Below, piece after piece: positions 36,043 through 44,402 of a stretch of 64,000 nt of DNA (positions within the stretch are counted from its first letter, which is position 1; every line of letters begins with the position of its first letter). Location of the stretch: the NCBI RefSeq assembly GCF_004138485.1, contig NZ_RYEV01000004.1:1176803-1240802 (forward strand), in the 5' to 3' direction. Both the position numbers and the translations under genes were made by a program. The notes beneath the pieces were generated by a model. The model saw only the letters and a program-made list of their open reading frames with translations. It searched no databases and was not told where the DNA came from. The DNA comes from Peristeroidobacter soli. GTDB taxonomy: Bacteria > Pseudomonadota > Gammaproteobacteria > Steroidobacterales > Steroidobacteraceae.

Positions 36043-37005
36043 TCAATCTCGCAGGACGACTCGATCGGCTTGCACGTCGGCGGACAGATTCATGCTCAAC
36101 GCTACCGCGCGCGCGAAACCAGCAGGATCGTTGGCGGCGAACAATCCGGTCACTTTGCGATTGGCGATCGCGGGGCTGGCAAACGTGATGTGCAGATCGC
36201 TATAGCGCGCGAATTCATCCGCCGCCTGCTGCAGACTCACTCCATCCAACGAGATGACACCCTCGCGCCAGACCAGATCGCGAGCGACTTCGGCGCTGGG
36301 CAGCTCGGTGACTTGTTGAGGCGCTTGGGGAGGAACGATCACTTTGACGTTGGCCACCGCGCGCACGGGGGCTTGCGATGACGATGCCTGATCGCGGGTG
36401 ATCTCGACGACCCCTTCCCTCACCAGCACTTTCACTGTGCCACCCGGCATTCGTCGCACCGAGAAGCTGGTCCCCAGGGCACGCACTTGAGTGTCCGCCG
36501 CCGTAACGATGAAGGGCCGGGTCGCATCTTTGGCGACGTTGAACAGCGCCTCGCCCTCCAGCAACTCGATGCGACGGTGAGCGTCGGTGAATGACGTGGA
36601 TATTCTGGTCGCGGTGTTCAACACGACCGCCGAGCCGTCGGGCATGGGCACCAGCCGCACTTCGCCCCGGCTCGTGGACGTTTGATCGGCTTGCCACACC
36701 AGCATCGTGCCGATCGCGACGGCGACGAACATCGCCGCCATCGCACTCCATCGTTGCACACGGCTTCTCGTGCCCGACGGTGCCGGCGCGGACTCCATCG
36801 GCAAAGAAACTTCGCGCAATGGCATTTGCCCGGCGCGCACCAGCACCGCTTGAGCGCGCGCGAGCGCACCCAATCTGCGCTGATCTCCCGCAAGCCACGC
36901 CTGCAGATCCCGCTCTTCGTCCGGCTGCAACGGGCCGCGATCCATGCGCGCCGTCCAGCCGGCGGCGACCGCGTCGATCTCAGCGGCTGTCTCGCACTTT
37001 GCCAT
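36043..37005 (-). CDS. FecR-family anti-sigma factor / sensor (cassette C)
   Basis: 320 aa from the ATG at 37005 (AAGGA ten bases upstream). N-terminal segment (AAGWTARMDRGPLQPDEERDLQAWLAGDQRRLGALARAQ), membrane helix about 88-107 (WSAMAAMFVAVAIGTMLVW), FecR domain (GEVRLVPMPDGSAVVLNTATRI, GEALFNVAKDATRPFIV, GTSFSVRRMPGGTVKVLVREG) and C-terminal STN-like domain (LQQAADEFARYSDLHITFASPAIANRKVTGLF). It overlaps the end of the sigma gene by 26 bases. It is expected to control the sigma factor at 36980-37573 and sense the receptor at 33028-35949. Confidence 0.92.
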   Translation of the reverse strand: MAKCETAAEIDAVAAGWTARMDRGPLQPDEERDLQAWLAGDQRRLGALARAQAVLVRAGQMPLREVSLPMESAPAPSGTRSRVQRWSAMAAMFVAVAIGTMLVWQADQTSTSRGEVRLVPMPDGSAVVLNTATRISTSFTDAHRRIELLEGEALFNVAKDATRPFIVTAADTQVRALGTSFSVRRMPGGTVKVLVREGVVEITRDQASSSQAPVRAVANVKVIVPPQAPQQVTELPSAEVARDLVWREGVISLDGVSLQQAADEFARYSDLHITFASPAIANRKVTGLFAANDPAGFARAVALSMNLSADVQADRVVLRD

Positions 37006-37573
37006 GTGCTGGTCCTTCCTTTTCTTCGACAGCCGCCTCGGGTCGCGCGGCGGGCGCCCCACCCGCGAACGCACTCATCAATATTCGTAATGCCTTGCCG
37101 ATGTGTTTCTCGATGGTGTTTTCCGACACTCCCATCTGCTCAGCCACTTGTCGCTGCGACAGCCCGTCCAGCTTGCGCAACAGAAAGGCCTCCCGGCATT
37201 TCTGCGGAAGACCGGCAATCGCCTGCGTGATGCGGCCGAGCTCTTCGCGATCGGCCACCTGCCGCTCGGCGGACGCACTCTCCCCTAAGATACTCAAGCG
37301 GTCGATTTCCGCCATCGAGTCGATGGAAACGATTCGGGCCCGGCGTACGTGGCGAAGAATCAGCGACTGCGCCACTGAAAAGGCATAGGTGCGCGGGTTG
37401 TGGATATGTTCGACCGAGGGCAGGCTCGCCAGGACTGCGTAGGTCTCCTGGACGATGTCATCTATTTCCAGATTGATGACCCGCCGGCGCGACAACCACG
37501 CACGCAGCGCCGGCTCGTGCGGCAAGACCTCCCTTGCCAGCCATGTCGCCCGGTCGTTGGAAATACCCGCCAT
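36980..37573 (-). CDS. ECF RNA polymerase sigma factor (cassette C)
   Basis: 197 aa from the ATG at 37573; the open frame extends further but the extension is low-complexity Arg-rich sequence without sigma features. Region 2 (INLEIDDIVQETYAVLASLPSVEHIHNPRTYAFSVA) and region 4 (LPQKCREAFLLRKLDGLSQRQVAEQMGVSENTIEKHIGKAL) are complete. No strong ribosome site is seen before the ATG. The C-terminal tail (EEKEGPAHGKVRDSR) overlaps the FecR start by 26 bases. It lies 58 bases after the end of the LysR gene, in the same direction. Confidence 0.92.
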   Translation of the reverse strand: MAGISNDRATWLAREVLPHEPALRAWLSRRRVINLEIDDIVQETYAVLASLPSVEHIHNPRTYAFSVAQSLILRHVRRARIVSIDSMAEIDRLSILGESASAERQVADREELGRITQAIAGLPQKCREAFLLRKLDGLSQRQVAEQMGVSENTIEKHIGKALRILMSAFAGGAPAARPEAAVEEKEGPAHGKVRDSR

Positions 37574-37631
37574 GCGCGCGAGTATATGAGCGCAACGCCG
37601 GTCGGCTGCAAGCCCTTTGTGAGATGTGGAA

Positions 37632-38576
37632 TCAACGCCGCGTGCTTCTCGATTGCCGGCGTGCTCCTCGCGGGGTTGTCTCGAGCTCGGCGGCTCGTGC
37701 TTGCGCCAGAGCCACGAACAGCTGGGCCGCGGGAGATAGCGAGGCCGCGCGATAAGCAATCGACAGCTCGGCCATCACCTCGTAGCCGCGAATCGGTCGG
37801 CACACGATGTTGCTCGACTGGATGGAAGCGATCGATTGGGGCGCGAGCACGACACCATATCCGGCGGAAGCCATCGTTGCAGCGGTGATGAAATCTCGGA
37901 CCCGGTAGGCCAGACGGGGCTCGAACTCGCCTCTCGCGCCAAGCGCCGCCAGGTGCTCGACGAATCCCGAAGCCTCGTCGAACTGAGGCGCGATGAAATC
38001 TTCCTTGGCCAGCGCACGTATGCTGACCTCGCGAGTCGCCAAGGGATGTTCCCGTCCTACCGCAAGTACCAGTGGCTCACGATGCACGGCGAATGCCGTC
38101 ACGCCCTCCGGATAGTTCGCGCGCGGTCTGATGATGCCCACATCGAGCAAACCGGTGCGCACTCCCTCGATCTGGCGTGGCGTCTCCATCGACACCAGGT
38201 GCACATCGACGGCCGGGTGCGCCGACCGGAAGTTACGAAGCATTTCAGGCAACAGGCCGCTCAGCGCCGCCGACAGCACATAACCGACTTCGATGCGGCC
38301 GATCTCGCCGCGCGCGGTTCGCTTGGCGACGACCTCCGCGCGATCGAGCTGCTTCATCGCGACCTCCGCCTCGATCAGGAGCGCGGCGCCCGCATGAGTG
38401 AGCGAAATCGAGCTGCGTCGGCCGCGATTGAGCAGCCGGACCCCCAGCTTGCGCTCCAGCTCCAGCAATTGCCGGCTGAGCGCCGACTGCGCGATCTGCA
38501 ACCGGTCGGCCGCACGGCCAAAGTGCAGCTCGCGGGCCACGGCGACGAAGCATCGAAGCGCACGGCTGTCGAGCAT
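37632..38576 (-). CDS. LysR-family transcriptional regulator beside gcdH
   Basis: 314 aa, full length for the family. N-terminal winged helix-turn-helix (ALRCFVAVARELHFGRAADRLQIAQSALSRQLLELERKLGVRLL, residues about 6-49) and a complete LysR substrate-binding domain (about 92-295). It is divergent from the glutaryl-CoA dehydrogenase gene with 123 bases between the starts, which is the usual arrangement for a LysR activator controlling its neighbour. A TGTTCA...TGAACA inverted repeat lies in that gap. Likely effector: glutarate, glutaryl-CoA or a related acid (inference). Unrelated to the receptor cassettes. Confidence 0.92.
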   Translation of the reverse strand: MLDSRALRCFVAVARELHFGRAADRLQIAQSALSRQLLELERKLGVRLLNRGRRSSISLTHAGAALLIEAEVAMKQLDRAEVVAKRTARGEIGRIEVGYVLSAALSGLLPEMLRNFRSAHPAVDVHLVSMETPRQIEGVRTGLLDVGIIRPRANYPEGVTAFAVHREPLVLAVGREHPLATREVSIRALAKEDFIAPQFDEASGFVEHLAALGARGEFEPRLAYRVRDFITAATMASAGYGVVLAPQSIASIQSSNIVCRPIRGYEVMAELSIAYRAASLSPAAQLFVALAQARAAELETTPRGARRQSRSTRR

Positions 38577-38602
38577 GAGCCTTTACCTATGATCGAATAA
38601 TG

Positions 38603-38633
38603 TGTTCATAACCCCATATTAAATTATTGAACA
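38603..38633. promoter_or_regulatory. Candidate LysR operator between LysR gene and gcdH
   Basis: TGTTCA (38603-38608) and TGAACA (38628-38633) form an inverted repeat with similar flanks (TGTTCATAA against TTATTGAACA), spanning 31 bases in an A/T-rich stretch of the divergent intergenic region. Size and position suit a LysR regulator. Confidence 0.45.
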
Positions 38634-38699
38634 GATCAAAGCATTCCGGCGTAATCGGCGTCCGCGGCCAGCCGGCCGTCATTCCAGCCCCGAGGCACT

Positions 38700-39896
38700 A
38701 TGTCCGCGAGCCACCCCCCGGCAGCATTCGACTGGCAAGACCCGTTCCTGCTCGATGGCCAGCTGAGCGAAGAAGAACGGCTGATTCGCGACTCGGCACG
38801 GACCTTTGCCCAGGAAACGCTGCAGACGCGGGTGACCCGGGACTACCTCGAGGAAGTCACCGATCCCGGCATCTTCCGGCAGTACGGCGAGATGGGCCTG
38901 CTCGGCGTCACGCTGCCGACACAGTACGGCGGCGCCGGCGCGTCCTACGTGGCTTATGGCCTGGTCGCGCGCGAGATCGAGCGCGTCGACTCCGGCTATC
39001 GCTCCATGATGAGCGTCCAGTCCTCGCTGGTGATGCATCCCATCTATGCGTTCGGCAGCGAACAGCAGCGCATGAAATACCTGCCCCGCCTCGCGACCGG
39101 CGAATTCATCGGCTGCTTCGGCCTGACCGAACCCGGCGCCGGTTCCGACCCCGGCAGCATGCGAACCCGAGCGGACAAAACCGCGACCGGCTATCGCCTG
39201 ACGGGCTCGAAAATGTGGATCACCAACAGCCCGATCGCCGACGTGTTCGTGGTGTGGGCGAAGTCCGCCGCCCACAACAATGCCATTCGAGGCTTCGTAC
39301 TGGAAAAAGGCATGAAGGGCCTCAGCGCCCCGAAGATCGAAGGCAAGCTGTCGCTGCGGGCGTCCGTCACCGGCGAGATCGTGATGGACGGCGTCGAGGT
39401 CGGCGAGGAACATCTGCTGCCCGGCGTGTCCGGACTGCGCGGCCCGTTCGAATGCCTGAACCGCGCCCGTTATGGCATCGCCTGGGGTGCAATGGGTGCC
39501 GCCGAGGATTGCTGGCACCGGGCCCGCAACTACGGCATGGAACGCATCCAGTTCAACCGTCCGTTGGCCCAGACACAGCTGTTCCAGAAGAAGCTCGCCG
39601 ATATGCAGACTGAAATCGCGCTGGGCCTGCAGGGCGCGCTGCGCGTCGGCCAGTTGTTCGATGCCGGGAAGATGGCGCCGGAGATGATCTCCATCATGAA
39701 ACGAAACAATTGCGGCAAGGCTCTGGAGATCGCCCGCGCGGCGCGCGACATGCACGGCGGCAACGGTATCAGCAGCGAATATCACGTGATTCGCCATGCG
39801 CAGAACCTGGAAACGGTCAACACTTACGAAGGCACGCACGACGTCCACGCACTGATTCTCGGTCGTGCGCAAACGGGCTTGCAGGCGTTCTACTGA
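38700..39896 (+). CDS. gcdH: Glutaryl-CoA dehydrogenase
   Basis: 398 aa. FAD acyl-CoA dehydrogenase with all hallmarks: [51 protein letters not shown] and the catalytic base Glu377 in [16 protein letters not shown], the arrangement specific to glutaryl-CoA dehydrogenases, which oxidise and decarboxylate glutaryl-CoA to crotonyl-CoA in the cytoplasm. Start ATG preceded by GAGG. The next gene, a CoA-transferase, starts nine bases after the stop and could form glutaryl-CoA from glutarate. Together they are a glutarate/lysine-tryptophan degradation unit. Confidence 0.93.
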   Translation: MSASHPPAAFDWQDPFLLDGQLSEEERLIRDSARTFAQETLQTRVTRDYLEEVTDPGIFRQYGEMGLLGVTLPTQYGGAGASYVAYGLVAREIERVDSGYRSMMSVQSSLVMHPIYAFGSEQQRMKYLPRLATGEFIGCFGLTEPGAGSDPGSMRTRADKTATGYRLTGSKMWITNSPIADVFVVWAKSAAHNNAIRGFVLEKGMKGLSAPKIEGKLSLRASVTGEIVMDGVEVGEEHLLPGVSGLRGPFECLNRARYGIAWGAMGAAEDCWHRARNYGMERIQFNRPLAQTQLFQKKLADMQTEIALGLQGALRVGQLFDAGKMAPEMISIMKRNNCGKALEIARAARDMHGGNGISSEYHVIRHAQNLETVNTYEGTHDVHALILGRAQTGLQAFY

Positions 39897-39905
39897 GACC
39901 CGCGC

Positions 39906-41102
39906 GTGACCGCTCCCCTCGCCGGACTGAAAGTCGTCGAACTGGCGCGCATCCTGGCCGGTCCGTGGATCGGTCAGACGCTCGCCGACCTGGGCGCCGA
40001 AGTCGTCAAGGTGGAATCTCCCGAGGGCGATGACACCCGGACCTGGGGACCGCCGTTCGTGCATCGGGACGATGGCACGCGCGACGCCGCCTATTTCCTT
40101 TCCTGTAACCGAGGGAAGAAATCCGTGGTCGCGGATTTCAGCAGCGCGGCGGATCGTGAGCTGGTGCTGCGGCTGATCGATCAGGCCGACGTCGTCATCG
40201 AGAACTTCAAGACCGGGGGGCTGGAGAAATTCGGTCTCGACTACGCCACGCTGGCGCGGCGGCGTCCCGGGCTGATCTATTGCTCGGTCACCGGCTTCGG
40301 CCAGAGCGGCCCCTACTCGCAGCGCGCCGGCTACGACGCGATGATTCAGGGATTGAGCGGCATCATGGATCTCACCGGCGATCCGCAGGGCGAGCCCCAG
40401 AAGATCGGCGTCGCCTTCATGGACATCATGACCGGACTCTATGGCGTGATTGGAATCCAGGCCGCGCTCGCTCAACGCGAACGTACCGGGCGCGGTCAGC
40501 ACGTCGACATGGCGCTGCTCGACGTGGGCGTGAGCGTGCTCGCCAATCAAGCGCTCAACTATCTCGTTTCGGGTAACGCGCCCCGGCGCATGGGCAACGC
40601 ACATCCCAACATCGTCCCTTATCAAACGTTCGCGGTTGCCGACGGCTACGTGATGATCGCCGTAGGAAACAACTCGCAGTACCGCAAGCTGTGCGAAGTG
40701 CTCGAACATCCGGAGCTCGGCACCGATGCTCGCTTCGCCACCAACGAGGACCGTGTCCGCGAGCGCGCGCTGCTCGTGACAACACTCAGCGAGCTGCTAT
40801 CGAAATGGCAAAGCGCAGCGTTGCTGTCACGTCTGGAGCAAACCGGCGTACCGGCAGGCCCGGTCAACACGCTGCGCGATGTGTTTGCCGATCCGCAGGT
40901 GCTGCATCGTCAGATGTCAGTTCGGATTCCCGCGCCGGGCGTTACCGGAGGCACGGTTCCATCCGTGCCCTCACCCATCAAGTTCTCAGATGCGCAGCTG
41001 TCCTTGCACCGGCCGCCGCCGCGCCTCGGCGAACACACCGAAGAGATGCGTCGCGAGCTCGGGCTGCCGGCGAACGTCGGAGTGTCGCCGAAACTCAGCT
41101 GA
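39906..41102 (+). CDS. CaiB/BaiF family III CoA-transferase (glutarate-type)
   Basis: 398 aa from a GTG at 39906. Family III signature: GLKVVELARILAGPWIGQTLADLGAEVVKVE, NRGKKSV, GFGQSGPYSQRAGYDAMIQG with the catalytic Asp144, and a C-terminal PIKFS..P.P.LGEHTEE segment. Human SUGCT-like members next to gcdH transfer CoA from succinyl- or hydroxymethylglutaryl-CoA to glutarate. The immediate linkage to gcdH supports the same substrate here, but this is context, not proof. Its stop overlaps the stop of the convergent S8 peptidase gene by eight bases. Confidence 0.88.
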   Translation: MTAPLAGLKVVELARILAGPWIGQTLADLGAEVVKVESPEGDDTRTWGPPFVHRDDGTRDAAYFLSCNRGKKSVVADFSSAADRELVLRLIDQADVVIENFKTGGLEKFGLDYATLARRRPGLIYCSVTGFGQSGPYSQRAGYDAMIQGLSGIMDLTGDPQGEPQKIGVAFMDIMTGLYGVIGIQAALAQRERTGRGQHVDMALLDVGVSVLANQALNYLVSGNAPRRMGNAHPNIVPYQTFAVADGYVMIAVGNNSQYRKLCEVLEHPELGTDARFATNEDRVRERALLVTTLSELLSKWQSAALLSRLEQTGVPAGPVNTLRDVFADPQVLHRQMSVRIPAPGVTGGTVPSVPSPIKFSDAQLSLHRPPPRLGEHTEEMRRELGLPANVGVSPKLS

Positions 41103-44100
41103 CCGGAATGACGGCACTGGCGAGCGCGACCGGTTTCGCCGGACGTTTCTTGTCCTCAGGCGCATCGGCGGGCGCGAGCGCGAGAATTCGCTGAGTTTCC
41201 GCATTCTCCAGCGCCTCATCGACCAGCTCCAGATAGAGCACGCGTTCGCTTCCGCCCTTCGCTGCCGGCTCAGGACGCGCAATGCTCGCGCGCCACGTCG
41301 CCCCATCCCCCTGCAGCTGACTACGGGCGGCTTTGCCGCCGACGATCTGCTCCAGCGTGAATCCGCCGCTGCCGTTAGCGGCCGGTGCTGCATTCACCGC
41401 TACCTTCCACCGTCCCGCCTTGGGCATGCGCACAGTGATGATTTGCTCGGCGGCTGCAAGGCCCGCGTATGAGTGCCAGAAGCACTGGCCCGTAATGCAA
41501 TCGTAAAGGAACATCTCGATCTCGCTGCCGCCCGGCGCTGCCGTGGCGCGAAGCTTCAATACGCCGGCGTCGTCCGGCACATCCACGGTGAGAATGCTCG
41601 GCTCGCCATTCGATCGCAGGCTCTCGGTGCGTCGATCGCGGGTAGCCGCATAAACATCGACTGCAGGAGATTCCATGCCGCTCGCGTCGCGTGGCGCTCG
41701 AATCGACACATCCTCACCGCTGAGGACACCTTCGATGCTGCTCGTCAGCGCGGTGAACGCCAGCGAATATTGCGCCTCGTCGGTTGAGACCCGCGTCGAG
41801 TCCTTTTCACGCCAACCCGAATCGTTGGTGAGACCGAGATCCCAAGTGCCCGCGACCGGAGCCGGCACCACCCAGGTGTACTTGCCAGGCTGCAGCTGGA
41901 CATACTGCAGAGGCCGGAGGTCCTCGGTGTTGGAGGACGGATCCATCGAGCGAATGCGCGCGCTCAGCACGCCCTTGCGAACCTCGATCTGGACTTTCAA
42001 TGCCGCCACGCCGGCAGGCACCGAAATGTAATGATCGTCCGATTGCATCAACGGCACCCGCCCGTCGAGCTGGAGCTGCAAACCCGGTGTGACCGGACGC
42101 GGCGCGACCACTGTCAGCATCACTCGATGAACGATCACATCGTCGCGCGAGTCATGCAGGTTCAGAATGGCGCTGTGTGGACCGAAGGAACTCACCTTGA
42201 TGCCGACGGGCAACGACTTCGTTTCGTTCAACGGCAGGCTCAGCGACTGGGCGGCGGTGAACGTGCCGTCGTTACCAGTCCAGCTCAACCGGTAGGTGCG
42301 TGCGCCCTTCGCTCCGGTGGCACGAGTGAACTGCATCACTCGATCTCCGGATTGCCCCGGCACCCAGCCGCCGAACTCGAAGAGCCCGGGCCCCTGCGCG
42401 CCGCCCTGGGCGTAGCGAGTCAGCGGCTGCGCGACCGGTGCGCTCACGCGAATGTTGGGAACATCGACGTCCCGCTGTAACTCTGTCCACGCGGCGTTGA
42501 TGTCCAACAAGCCCGCGCCCTGCGTATAAGCGGGCGCGCCGGCGAGGTACTTTGCCCCTGCGCTCATCGCACGCCCCAACGATTCACGCGACACTTTCAG
42601 ATTGTTTTGCCGGGCTGCGCTGATCAGCAGCGCGGCCATGCCTGTCGCGTAAGGACCGCTCGCCGAGGTGCAGCAGCTGATGGAGTAACACGGCGGCAAC
42701 TGAGTGGTCGGCTTGTTCTTGGGCAGGAAGATTTTCTCGTCGCTCGCGCACTTGTCGGCGGAGATCCGATGCATCGGCGCGATGAAATCGGGCTTCAACG
42801 CACCGTCGCCGCCCGGGCCTTCCGACATCAGCGGATGTTTCAATTCACGCGGCAGCTCGGCACCACCGTACAGCGCGGCATAAGTCTGCGGACTGATCGA
42901 GCCGCCCACGGCAAACATGCCGTCCATCGCCGACACCAGGCCCATGCCCGGAAGATTGTTGCCCCCGCTATGAAACACCGGTTTGCCCCACGCCTTGGCG
43001 ATGCGCTGGAACGCCATGCCGTAGAACTCCTGGGTCATGTTCGGCATCGGCTCGACGCCCCGCGAGTCCGAAAGAATATCCACGTCAGGTCGCGCGGCGA
43101 TTTGCGCATAGCCTTCGATGAAATCGTAGGCCTGTACCCCGAACTCTTGATTGCGCACGAACAGCACGCGCGCATTGGGCGCAACTCCCGACGCAAGTCC
43201 ATCGGCGGTCAGCGAACCCACTGCCACACTCGCAGTCATCGCCTGGTGTCCGCCGCGCGACATGTAGATATGCAGCGCGTCGGGCTGCTCGGCGGCGCCG
43301 ACGATGAAGTCCATCGTATAGCTCATGGGCTGAGTGAACGTCAGCTGACGAACGTCGAATCGCTCGTCGACCTGGCGCATCGGCGGTTGATTCGCAAAGC
43401 TGGCATCGCCATCGCCGTCCACCCAGATCTCGCCACTCCCGGTGTTCCAGAGCACGCCGAATCGCTGCACCAGATTGCCGCCCACCGGCACGGAGAAGAT
43501 GCCGAAGCGATAGCTGCCCGGCGCGGGAAGAATATAGGTACGACCCTCGATACGCTGCCAGGTGCCCGCGGCTTCGAGTTTCGTGGTCATTGCCACGCGC
43601 GTGTTGTCACCGGAGCGTGGATCGTTGGTGTTCAGAATGCCCGCGATTTTCGGCACCGGCCGACCTTGGAGGTCGAGCGCTGACCGCAACGTCGGGTGCT
43701 GGAACTCGGGCTGTGCGCTTTCGAGCACCGCCACCGTCACACCGCGTCCATCCCACTTCGGATGTTTGGCGCGCCAGGCCGTGACACCCGTATCATCCTC
43801 GGCGGTGAAACCAGCGGCACGCGATTGCGCGGGCGTAAGCGTTGGCAGTCCAGCCAGCGCCTGCCATTGCTGCTTCGCTGCTTTGGAAACATTCGATTCG
43901 TTTCGTGGCGGGTTGGGTTCATAGCCGCGATACATCGCGGCCGTGGCTTCGTTGCGACCCTCCTGCTCCCAGAGCATGTTGGCGCCGGTCGCGATCTGGT
44001 AGCGCTCGACATCGGCACGCGCGGCGATATCGAGCAGCTTCGCTATCTCGAGCTCGACGCGCAGATATCCGATCGCCGGGATCTCCTTGCGTAGCAAACC

Positions 44101-44304
44101 TCCCGCCTCGCTCACTGCGCGCCTGACGGTCTCGATACTGCCATCGCGAACCAGCAACATCACCTCGATGCGTTGCTGGCCGGTCACGACCGCGCGGTTC
44201 AACAGCTGGCGATTGGAATAGGACATCGGCGCGGCGGCCTGTGCGCAGGCCGTCGAACAGATGAGCCAGACAATGGCCAGGAGCCAGGGGCTTTTCGATG
44301 TCAT
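41095..44304 (-). CDS. Exported S8 subtilisin-family peptidase with Glu in the catalytic Asp position (cassette D)
   Basis: 1069 aa from the ATG at 44304 with signal peptide (SPWLLAIVWLICSTACAQAAA); ATG at 44322 is an alternative and neither has a good ribosome site. After a prodomain comes the S8 catalytic domain: GRGVTVAVLESAQPEFQHP (residue 195), a roughly 150-residue insert, GGHQAMTASVAVGS (His353), FHSGGNN, and CCTSASGPYATGMAALL (Ser547). The Ser, His and oxyanion Asn align with active subtilases, but the Asp box reads VLES, with Glu195 in place of Asp. The insert between the Asp-box and His resembles tripeptidyl-peptidase-II-type enzymes. A long C-terminal beta-rich region (about 620-1069) follows. 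It is downstream of the cassette D receptor across a strong hairpin. Whether it is catalytically active is open. Confidence 0.85.
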   Translation of the reverse strand: MTSKSPWLLAIVWLICSTACAQAAAPMSYSNRQLLNRAVVTGQQRIEVMLLVRDGSIETVRRAVSEAGGLLRKEIPAIGYLRVELEIAKLLDIAARADVERYQIATGANMLWEQEGRNEATAAMYRGYEPNPPRNESNVSKAAKQQWQALAGLPTLTPAQSRAAGFTAEDDTGVTAWRAKHPKWDGRGVTVAVLESAQPEFQHPTLRSALDLQGRPVPKIAGILNTNDPRSGDNTRVAMTTKLEAAGTWQRIEGRTYILPAPGSYRFGIFSVPVGGNLVQRFGVLWNTGSGEIWVDGDGDASFANQPPMRQVDERFDVRQLTFTQPMSYTMDFIVGAAEQPDALHIYMSRGGHQAMTASVAVGSLTADGLASGVAPNARVLFVRNQEFGVQAYDFIEGYAQIAARPDVDILSDSRGVEPMPNMTQEFYGMAFQRIAKAWGKPVFHSGGNNLPGMGLVSAMDGMFAVGGSISPQTYAALYGGAELPRELKHPLMSEGPGGDGALKPDFIAPMHRISADKCASDEKIFLPKNKPTTQLPPCYSISCCTSASGPYATGMAALLISAARQNNLKVSRESLGRAMSAGAKYLAGAPAYTQGAGLLDINAAWTELQRDVDVPNIRVSAPVAQPLTRYAQGGAQGPGLFEFGGWVPGQSGDRVMQFTRATGAKGARTYRLSWTGNDGTFTAAQSLSLPLNETKSLPVGIKVSSFGPHSAILNLHDSRDDVIVHRVMLTVVAPRPVTPGLQLQLDGRVPLMQSDDHYISVPAGVAALKVQIEVRKGVLSARIRSMDPSSNTEDLRPLQYVQLQPGKYTWVVPAPVAGTWDLGLTNDSGWREKDSTRVSTDEAQYSLAFTALTSSIEGVLSGEDVSIRAPRDASGMESPAVDVYAATRDRRTESLRSNGEPSILTVDVPDDAGVLKLRATAAPGGSEIEMFLYDCITGQCFWHSYAGLAAAEQIITVRMPKAGRWKVAVNAAPAANGSGGFTLEQIVGGKAARSQLQGDGATWRASIARPEPAAKGGSERVLYLELVDEALENAETQRILALAPADAPEDKKRPAKPVALASAVIPVS

Positions 44305-44346
44305 CGGAATAGTCACGCTCATAGTTGTTGGGGGCCATAGAACCCG

Positions 44347-44402
44347 GTGTCTTACCGGCCCGGGAGCAACACGCTCACGGGCCACCGAGTAAGACACTTT
44401 TT
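44347..44402. terminator. Long hairpin immediately after the cassette D receptor gene
   Basis: GTGTCTTAC (44347-44355) pairs with GTAAGACAC (44389-44397). Inside, GGCCCG (44357-44362) pairs with CGGGCC (44378-44383) and GAGC (44364-44367) with GCTC (44373-44376) around an AACAC loop. Five T follow on the plus strand (44398-44402), the form of an intrinsic terminator for plus-strand transcription. On the minus strand it begins four bases after the receptor stop and has no U-run, so it could protect the receptor message or reduce read-through into the peptidase gene. Confidence 0.55.
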
